Source: Chloroflexota bacterium (lineage in GTDB: Bacteria > Chloroflexota > Ktedonobacteria > Ktedonobacterales > Ktedonobacteraceae). Taken from it: 19,637 nt of DNA. The position numbers were made by a program, and so were the translations under genes. Each line of letters begins with the position of its first letter. The stretch's first letter is position 1. The notes under the pieces are model-generated. The model made no database searches. It was not told the origin of the DNA and saw only the letters and a program-made list of their open reading frames with translations. Below, piece by piece: positions 14,343-19,637 of this stretch. The DNA lies in the NCBI GenBank assembly GCA_902810755.1, contig CADDYT010000120.1:1-19637 (forward strand), in the 5' to 3' direction.

Positions 14343-14462
14343 ATGAACCGGAGGGTTCGAGACGAAAAACATGGTGGAAAACAGCATGTAAGTTGGATGA
14401 ATTGCGACAATGCGCACAATAACACAGCCACAAGGAGCATCTGCTTTGAAGCGAACGTTTGA
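14343..14462 (+). CDS. 39-codon upstream ORF overlapping the RIO kinase start
   Basis: ATG at 14343 follows GGGAGGTGGCCT, a near-perfect Shine-Dalgarno. The frame runs 39 codons and stops with TGA at 14460-14462, 17 nt inside the RIO kinase if that starts at TTG 14446. The peptide is basic and polar (begins MNRRVRDEKHGGKQHV, ends ATRSICFEANV) and resembles nothing I know. The arrangement suggests a leader peptide whose translation opens or couples to the kinase start. Coding status is unproven. Confidence 0.35.
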   Translation: MNRRVRDEKHGGKQHVSWMNCDNAHNNTATRSICFEANV

Positions 14463-15528
14463 AGATGACTACGAGGAAGACTTCGAAGAAACCGGCGAGA
14501 AAGGCTACAAGGGAAGTTACGAAGAGGACGACGAGGAAGAACCCGTCACCTTCGTGAAGATGAAACCCGGCAAGCGCGAGCGGGCCAGAATCCGCGCAAT
14601 CGCTCATGCCAGACCGACGCGCAAGACCAGCTACGAGGCCAGCAGTGATGTGCAACGCTGGCTACGCCAGCAGGGCTATGAAGATGAGGAGCAGCTTGCC
14701 AGTCAGGGCAGCCAGAATAACAAACCTGCCTTCAACCCCACCCTGCTGGCATCCAGGCGCGATTCCCCCTGGATTCTCTCCTCGCTGACGCCCTTTTACG
14801 ACCAGCATTTGATTACTGATGTCCTACACGAGGCGCACAGCGGAAAGGAGGCAACCGTCTATTGCTGCGCGGCCCATCCATCGACGGGGGTGAAGTACCT
14901 GGCGGCGAAGATCTATCGCCCGCGCATGTTCCGCGCTCTGCGTAACGATGCCGTCTATCGCTACAGCCGCGTGCAGCGCGACGAACAGGGGCAGGCAGAG
15001 CATGGCAACAGCCGCCGGGGCAGCGCCGCCACGCGCAAAAGCGAGCGCGGGCGCGCCGCGCAGGTCGCTGCCTGGATCGACTACGAATACCAGACGCAGC
15101 GCCTGCTCCACTACTACGGGGCCAATGTTCCACGGCCTTTCGCGCAGATCGGCAACGCCGTTCTGATGGAATATATCGGCGACCTTGATGAACCCGCGCC
15201 GCGTCTCAGCGATGTCGAGCTGGAAGCGGGAGAGGCGCAGCCGCTCTTCGACTGCATCCTGCACAACATCGAGCTGGCTCTGACGCACGGGCGCATCCAT
15301 GGCGACCTCTCAGCGTACAACATCCTCTACTGGCAGGGGGCTGTCACGCTGATTGACTTCGCCCAGGCCGTCGACCCCTATCACAACTCGGATGTGTTCT
15401 CCCTGCTCGCCCGCGACATCGAGCGCACCTGCCACTACTTCGCCCGCTACGGCGTGCAGTGCGATGCCCGCGACCTTGCCCGCGACCTCTGGACACGCTA
15501 CATGGGGCCAATCCCCGAACTGGTATAG
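14446..15528 (+). CDS. RIO1-type serine/threonine protein kinase (bacterial RIO kinase)
   Basis: A 360-residue atypical protein kinase. RIO1/RIO2 act in small-subunit ribosome maturation in eukaryotes and archaea; the role of bacterial members is not established. The N-terminal ~80 residues are unusual: an acidic stretch (DDYEEDFEE, YEEDDEEEP), then a basic one (KPGKRERARIR). The kinase core has the RIO ATP loop HSGKEATVY, Lys155 (LAAKIYR), the catalytic loop HGDLSAYN with Asp287 and Asn292, and the metal-binding Asp304 in LIDFAQAV. All key residues are present. A basic insert (HGNSRRGSAATRKSERGR) lies after the ATP-lysine helix. TTG 14446 has AAGGAG 8 nt upstream; ATG 14410 in the same frame adds 12 residues but has no clear Shine-Dalgarno. 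Confidence 0.88.
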   Translation: MKRTFEDDYEEDFEETGEKGYKGSYEEDDEEEPVTFVKMKPGKRERARIRAIAHARPTRKTSYEASSDVQRWLRQQGYEDEEQLASQGSQNNKPAFNPTLLASRRDSPWILSSLTPFYDQHLITDVLHEAHSGKEATVYCCAAHPSTGVKYLAAKIYRPRMFRALRNDAVYRYSRVQRDEQGQAEHGNSRRGSAATRKSERGRAAQVAAWIDYEYQTQRLLHYYGANVPRPFAQIGNAVLMEYIGDLDEPAPRLSDVELEAGEAQPLFDCILHNIELALTHGRIHGDLSAYNILYWQGAVTLIDFAQAVDPYHNSDVFSLLARDIERTCHYFARYGVQCDARDLARDLWTRYMGPIPELV

Positions 15529-15556
15529 TGTGCCAGCTCTGGTAATGATTTCCCTG

Positions 15557-15588
15557 TCCGGTCAGCATTTTCTCAGATGCTGGCCGGA
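15557..15588 (+). terminator. hairpin after the RIO kinase gene (possible terminator)
   Basis: Arms 15557-15568 and 15577-15588 form 12 pairs (one G-U) around an 8-nt loop, and outer TCCC/GGGA bases may extend the stem. It lies 29 nt after the stop codon. There is no U run behind it, so termination would be weak or factor-assisted. Confidence 0.45.
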
Positions 15589-15670
15589 GGGGAATGTATC
15601 ACTGGTTACTCATTACTCGCCTCTAGCTATGCTACTCTCAGCACGTACCAGACGTTTCTCCTTAATTGAA

Positions 15671-15703
15671 TTGATTTGATGAAACGAACAGATATGGTAA
15701 ACT
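15671..15703 (+). promoter_or_regulatory. possible pyk promoter
   Basis: Two overlapping options: TTGATT (15671), 16 bp, TATGGT (15693-15698), or TTGATG (15676), 16 bp, TAAACT (15698-15703). Both give a leader of ~90 nt. Neither is a strong match. The rest of 15529-15794 holds no gene. Confidence 0.35.
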
Positions 15704-15794
15704 ATGCCTGGCGCGTGGCATGCCATTTCTGGCAAATCCATGAGAAGAGCAGACCCTTGAACCTGTCAATAATTTTTATAAAGGACGAACCTGT

Positions 15795-17237
15795 ATGCGA
15801 CGCACGAAGATTGTTTGCACGATTGGCCCGGCGAGCGAGAGCGAGGAGATGCTGGAAAAGCTGATGCAGGCCGGGATGAATGTGGCCCGTTTGAATTTCT
15901 CGCATGGCACACATGAGGAGCATGCCGCTGCCATCGAGCGCATTCGCCGCGTCTCCGCCCGACTGGGCTGCGCGGTGGCTATTTTGCAAGATTTGCAAGG
16001 TCCCAAGATTCGCACCGGCGCGCTACAGGGTGGGCAGCCTGTGCGCCTGGTCGATGGCGCCGAGGTGACGATTACCACGCGCCCGCTGCCGGGCAACGCG
16101 CAGACCATTTCCACCACCTACCAGCACCTGCCGCAGGATGTGAAGCCGGGCGACCGTGTTCTGCTGGACGATGGCCTGATGGAACTGCGCGTGCTGGAAA
16201 GCGACCAGGCGGATGTACGCTGCGAGGTGGTGCATGGCGGCCTTTTGAAAGAGCATAAAGGTATCAACCTGCCCGGCGTGGCCGTCAGCGAACCGGCCCT
16301 GACCGAGAAAGACCGCGACGACCTGCAATTTGGCGTCATGCAGGGTGTCGATTACGTCGCCCTCAGCTTTGTGCGCAGGCCGGAAGATATTCTGGAGGCA
16401 AAGCGGCTGATTCGGCAGTTGCTTGAGCAATATGCTGATAAGGATAAACGCCAGGCGGGCATCCCACTGATCGCCAAGCTGGAAAAGCCGGAAGCGGTTG
16501 CACACCTGGATGAGATTCTTGAAGTCACCGATGGCGTGATGGTGGCGCGCGGCGACCTCGGCGTGGAGATGGCCCCGGAAAAAGTGCCGTTAATCCAGAA
16601 GCGCATCATCGCGAAGTGCAATGACCTCGGCCTGCCCGTCATCACAGCCACGCAGATGCTCGAATCAATGATTACCAATCCCCGGCCCACGCGCGCAGAA
16701 GCCAGCGACGTAGCAAACGCCATTTTAGATGGCACCGATGCCGTCATGCTCAGCGCCGAGACGGCCAGCGGGGCCTATCCGCTTGAAGCGGTGCAGATGA
16801 TGGCGCGTATCGCGCTCGAAACGGAAGCGGGAGATCGCACGGCCCGGCAGCCAAAGTGCCAGCGACTCACGCAGGCGCACGCTGTCAGCCACGCCGCCCG
16901 CGCTCTGGCGGAGGAGGCCAGCGTGCAGGCTGTTGTCGTTTTCACGCGCTCCGGCGCCTCAGCCCATCTCATCTCCAAAGACCGCCCGCGCACTCCCATC
17001 CTGGCCTTCACGCCCTCGCCATATGTCTATCGCCAGCTTGCCCTCTGGTGGGGCGTCTGGCCGCACCTCATCACGTTGATGGGCAGCACCGAAGAACTGA
17101 TCGCCACTGTAGACCGCCGCTTACAGGAAGACCACCTCATCGCGCATGGCGAACACATTGTCATCATGGGCGGCCTGCCCGTCGCCAGCCAGGCCCGCAC
17201 CAACTTCGTCAAACTACACCGCGTCGGCGGCAACTGA
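15795..17237 (+). CDS. pyk: pyruvate kinase
   Basis: A 480-residue glycolytic enzyme that converts phosphoenolpyruvate and ADP to pyruvate and ATP. N-terminus MRRTKIVCTIGPAS and ARLNFSHG (Arg32, Asn34, Ser36, substrate and K+ site) are standard. LQDLQGPKIRTG leads into the B domain. Lys228 in LIAKLEKPEAV is the catalytic lysine, followed by GVMVARGDLGVE (metal site). ITATQMLESM starting near residue 283 and NAILDGTDAVMLSAETASG complete the barrel. The C-terminal effector domain (from ~355) is intact. Length matches bacterial type II enzymes, and there is no extra PEP-utiliser domain. Start ATG 15795 has AAAGGA ~10 nt upstream. Transcribed alone; no clear intrinsic terminator after it. Confidence 0.97.
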   Translation: MRRTKIVCTIGPASESEEMLEKLMQAGMNVARLNFSHGTHEEHAAAIERIRRVSARLGCAVAILQDLQGPKIRTGALQGGQPVRLVDGAEVTITTRPLPGNAQTISTTYQHLPQDVKPGDRVLLDDGLMELRVLESDQADVRCEVVHGGLLKEHKGINLPGVAVSEPALTEKDRDDLQFGVMQGVDYVALSFVRRPEDILEAKRLIRQLLEQYADKDKRQAGIPLIAKLEKPEAVAHLDEILEVTDGVMVARGDLGVEMAPEKVPLIQKRIIAKCNDLGLPVITATQMLESMITNPRPTRAEASDVANAILDGTDAVMLSAETASGAYPLEAVQMMARIALETEAGDRTARQPKCQRLTQAHAVSHAARALAEEASVQAVVVFTRSGASAHLISKDRPRTPILAFTPSPYVYRQLALWWGVWPHLITLMGSTEELIATVDRRLQEDHLIAHGEHIVIMGGLPVASQARTNFVKLHRVGGN

Positions 17238-17406
17238 TACTTTGTTAGCTGCTTCACTTCATGGCTATGGGCCGATTCACGGAACTTTGTGAGCGCCAGC
17301 AGTATACTAGAGAATGTAAATAAGCTATACTGTGGCAGCAGACTTAACAGTTATGTGGCGTGTGCTTGCTATAAGGACCATTCTATGGTCTGAGTCAGGA
17401 GGAAGT
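17238..17406 (+). other. intergenic region before the sedolisin gene
   Basis: 169 bp without a gene. Two TATACT hexamers occur (near 17303 and 17326) without good -35 partners. A small hairpin, GACCAT-TCT-ATGGTC, sits directly upstream of the AGGAGG ribosome binding site and could modulate translation. Confidence 0.4.
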
Positions 17407-19275
17407 ATGGTTCAACACAAAAATCGCAATGCGCGCTGGCAAATACTTCATGCTCTGGTCGGGCTGATGGTAGTTGCGGTGATCGTGAGCGCCTGTTCGC
17501 TGTCGGGAAATTCTTCCGGCAACGGCACCTCAAATAACTCATCCTCTACGCCTTCAACATCGTCAGCCGTTACGCCGGCGCCGACGCACTCGGTGGCGAG
17601 TACGCCGCCGGTCTCCGGCACGCCTACCGGCAAAACGGTACCGGCCAATGAGGTGAAGCCGCTGGTCTTCAACCTGGTGTATAACGACGCGGCGATGAAC
17701 CGCGACGTTTTGCAGATGTATACCCCCGGTTCCCCGACATTTCACCAGTTTCTTACCGCACAGCAAATCGTGCAGCGTTACGCTCCATCCGATGCCCAGG
17801 TGCAGCAGGTGACAGGCTGGTTGACACAGAACGGCTATACCGTTCTCTCAACTGACCCGCTGCATTCCGCTATCCACGTGCAGGCGACGGTTGGCAATAT
17901 TGAGCGTTCCCTGCACATTACGCTCACGTATCATACCTTCCTGGGGCGCGAATTTTTCACGCAGAGCGGCGACCCGCAGCTGCCCGCCAGCATCAACGGG
18001 CTGGTGCAGTCCATCGTTGGCCTGGATAACTTTGCCGTCCCCGACTTCAAGCCGCCGTTTAGCATCAGCAGGCAGACGAGCATGGCGAGCGCCGACTGCT
18101 CCAAATACGGCGCCAGTCAGACGCTGACCCGCGACAAGATGGCTGCTGCCTACCAGATCAATCAACTCTACCAGCAGGGCTTCCAGGGCCAGGGTATGAC
18201 GATTGGCGTGGCGGAGTTCGATGAGCCATATAGCCCCACCGATGTCGCCAACTATGCCGCCTGCGTTGGCCTGCCCACGCCCAACATCCAGAATATCGAT
18301 GTCGAATCCAAACCACTGCCCGCCGGTTCCGGCGAAGGGGAGGCGGCAATGGACCTCGAATTGATTGCCGGTCTCGCCCCGAAAGCGCAGATCCTGGACT
18401 ACCAGGCCGACCTGCAGGATACCAACACTTCCTTTGCTCAGGGTCTCGTCGATGTCTTCAACCGCGTCGCCGTTGATCACAAAGTGCAGGTGTTGAGCGT
18501 CAGCTATGGCTCCTCGGAGAGTACCTTCACGACCAGCGAGATGCAGGCCGTCAACAACAGCCTGCGCACTCTGGCTGCCGAGGGCATCTCCGTGCTGATC
18601 AGTAGTGGTGACTGCGGCGCGTTCGCGCTGCGCATGCACAATATCGCCACCGCCTCCTTCCCGGCCAGCGCCCCCTACGCCATTGCCGTTGGCGGCACCT
18701 ACCTGCAGGTGAACAACAACAACGTGCGCACCAGCGAGGTGGCCTGGGGCGGCGATGACCAGGCCCCCGTTTGCCAGAACGAATGGGGCAGCGGCGGCGG
18801 CGTGAGCGAAAATTCCAACTTCACGCGCCCCTCCTGGCAGGTTGGCTCCGGTACGACAACGCAATACAGTGGGTTACAGGCCATTCCGCCGGTAACGCTC
18901 AGTGGGAGTCCGCAGCCGGTCACCGCGCCCAACGGTCTGCGCCAGGTTCCCGATATCGCGGCGGCAGCCTATCCCAACATCGCCATCTATTACAAAGGCT
19001 CCTGGGTCGCTTCCGGCGGTACCAGCGCGGCAGCGCCCATCTGGGCGGCGGGTGTCCTGCTTGTTGACCAGGCGCTGACGCAGCATGGCAAGTCTCTCTT
19101 CGGCGGCGTGCCAGAGATCTACACCCTGGCCAACCACCCCGATGGCCATCACCCCTTCAACGACATCACCAGTGGCAACAACCTGTTCTACACCGCTACC
19201 TCCGGCTGGGACTACGTCACCGGCTGGGGTTCTCCCAACTTCAACGACATCCTGCAGATCGAACTGGGGGAGTAG
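17407..19275 (+). CDS. sedolisin/kumamolisin-like serine-carboxyl peptidase (S53), lipoprotein
   Basis: A 622-residue secreted protease. A basic N-region and hydrophobic core end in the lipobox VSAC with Cys30, so it is probably anchored to the outer face of the membrane. A Ser/Thr/Pro-rich linker (~31-75) precedes a Pro_kuma activation domain (~80-210), which is normally cleaved off in acid. The catalytic domain carries Glu312 and Asp316 (GEGEAAMDLE), oxyanion Asp402 (SSGDCGA) and Ser540 (GGTSAAAP). The Glu-Asp spacing of 4 and Asp-Asp spacing of 86 equal those known in sedolisin. The C-terminal FNDITSGNN and GWDYVTGWGSPNF match the calcium site. Members cleave proteins at low pH. ATG 17407 is chosen for AGGAGGA 3-4 nt upstream and because the signal peptide starts there; the longer frame begins at 17332. 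Confidence 0.93.
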   Translation: MVQHKNRNARWQILHALVGLMVVAVIVSACSLSGNSSGNGTSNNSSSTPSTSSAVTPAPTHSVASTPPVSGTPTGKTVPANEVKPLVFNLVYNDAAMNRDVLQMYTPGSPTFHQFLTAQQIVQRYAPSDAQVQQVTGWLTQNGYTVLSTDPLHSAIHVQATVGNIERSLHITLTYHTFLGREFFTQSGDPQLPASINGLVQSIVGLDNFAVPDFKPPFSISRQTSMASADCSKYGASQTLTRDKMAAAYQINQLYQQGFQGQGMTIGVAEFDEPYSPTDVANYAACVGLPTPNIQNIDVESKPLPAGSGEGEAAMDLELIAGLAPKAQILDYQADLQDTNTSFAQGLVDVFNRVAVDHKVQVLSVSYGSSESTFTTSEMQAVNNSLRTLAAEGISVLISSGDCGAFALRMHNIATASFPASAPYAIAVGGTYLQVNNNNVRTSEVAWGGDDQAPVCQNEWGSGGGVSENSNFTRPSWQVGSGTTTQYSGLQAIPPVTLSGSPQPVTAPNGLRQVPDIAAAAYPNIAIYYKGSWVASGGTSAAAPIWAAGVLLVDQALTQHGKSLFGGVPEIYTLANHPDGHHPFNDITSGNNLFYTATSGWDYVTGWGSPNFNDILQIELGE

Positions 19276-19290
19276 CTGGAATGTATTAAT

Positions 19291-19332
19291 ACAAGCATGG
19301 CCGCATCTTTGAGTGGATGCGGCTATGCTTGT
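19291..19332 (+). terminator. intrinsic terminator of the sedolisin gene
   Basis: Arms 19291-19307 and 19316-19332 pair over 17 bp (one G-U) around an 8-nt loop; three more outer pairs are possible. A T-rich tract (GTTCTTCTGTT) follows. It starts 15 nt after the stop codon. Confidence 0.85.
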
Positions 19333-19538
19333 GTTCTTCTGTTAGCAATGATATGCCTTACCTACCTTCAAAAATATTCTGCCTCAGAATATTCCCTTTC
19401 TTTCATAGATACCGTTTAGAGAAGAAAATGCTTCTGTATATGTCAGTGATTCCCCTCCCCCAGGTACACAATTTCCTCGTATTGCGAGCAATTTTCCCCT
19501 GCACCGCGAAAATAGCCAGAATTGGCTATTGTTCAGTC

Positions 19539-19568
19539 TTGCTTTTTTTGCAATGTTCAGGTTATACT
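19539..19568 (+). promoter_or_regulatory. probable promoter pointing out of the window
   Basis: TTGCTT (19539-19544), 18-bp spacer, TATACT (19563-19568). The 8-bp inverted repeat at 19511-19530 lies 8 bp upstream of the -35, where an activator or repressor could sit. Confidence 0.45.
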
Positions 19569-19637
19569 GGGAGTACAGGAATATGTGGGGAAGTGAATCA
19601 GTTCCTGTCTCTCTTCAGAAAGTACGTGGGGATGTCT

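Larger units (their letters stand above)
19276..19637. other. terminal intergenic region
   Basis: Apart from the terminator, an 8-bp inverted repeat (AATAGCCA-GAAT-TGGCTATT, 19511-19530) and a promoter candidate, I see no complete gene. Two frames remain open at the right edge: ATG 19583, and GTG 19593 (VNQFLSLFRKYVGMS). Either could be the start of the next gene; neither can be confirmed from 50 bases. Confidence 0.4.

Noticed and set aside
14351..14372. tRNA T-arm-like GGGTTCGA
   Set aside because: The bases on either side cannot form the T stem and no acceptor or anticodon arm is present.
17848..18864. 338-codon open frame antisense to the sedolisin gene
   Set aside because: Composition is Gly/Ala/His/Val-rich without any recognisable domain, and it lies wholly opposite a clear protease gene; a codon-bias shadow.

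Overview
The window is 19.6 kb of a moderately GC-rich bacterial chromosome with ordinary single-copy genes, well-spaced promoters and no phage, transposase or CRISPR content. The gene mix suggests a Chloroflexota bacterium, possibly of the Ktedonobacteria: an acyl-aminoacyl-peptidase-type S9 protease, a fused two-domain ECF ATPase, a bacterial RIO kinase, an acid-protease-type sedolisin lipoprotein, and serA paired with a class V aminotransferase. That placement is inference from family memory; nothing in the window (no rRNA) proves it.

Layout. 20-2110 (+): S9 prolyl-oligopeptidase-family peptidase, convergent with an SLC45/GPH-like sugar-type MFS carrier (2138-3511, -) that has a strong sigma70-type promoter. 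3622-3671: perfect 21-bp hairpin that terminates trxB (3676-4626, -). 4773-8547 (-): an ECF vitamin/metabolite transporter transcribed as fused A1A2 ATPase, then S, then T. A 506-bp GC-rich spacer full of inverted and tandem repeats separates S from T. 8668-11553 (-): class V aminotransferase followed after 15 bp by serA, read here as a serine/glycine biosynthesis operon with a structured leader. 11737-13729 (-): padR regulator followed by a TetA-like drug-efflux MFS. Three copies of an AGTCAA-N2-TTGACT palindrome sit at the promoters, which makes a self-contained drug-responsive regulatory module. 13772-14342: a gene-poor 0.6 kb stretch with a 17-codon ORF that has a very good ribosome binding site. 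14343-15528 (+): a 39-codon upstream ORF overlapping the start of a RIO1-type protein kinase. 15795-17237 (+): pyruvate kinase. 17407-19275 (+): secreted or surface-anchored sedolisin (S53) with complete Glu/Asp/Asp/Ser machinery, followed by a strong terminator. 19276-19637: intergenic, with a probable promoter pointing out of the window.

The most interesting non-coding signals are the PadR operator triad, the pair of 63-bp MITE/REP-like palindromes inside the ECF operon, the aminotransferase leader, and the overlapping short upstream ORF of the RIO kinase. I see no clear case for a completely new system. These are regulatory details that could be tested by comparison with related genomes.

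Several starts were moved inward from the longest reading frame because a good Shine-Dalgarno or a promoter position favours the internal start: both MFS genes, the aminotransferase, trxB, the RIO kinase and the sedolisin.
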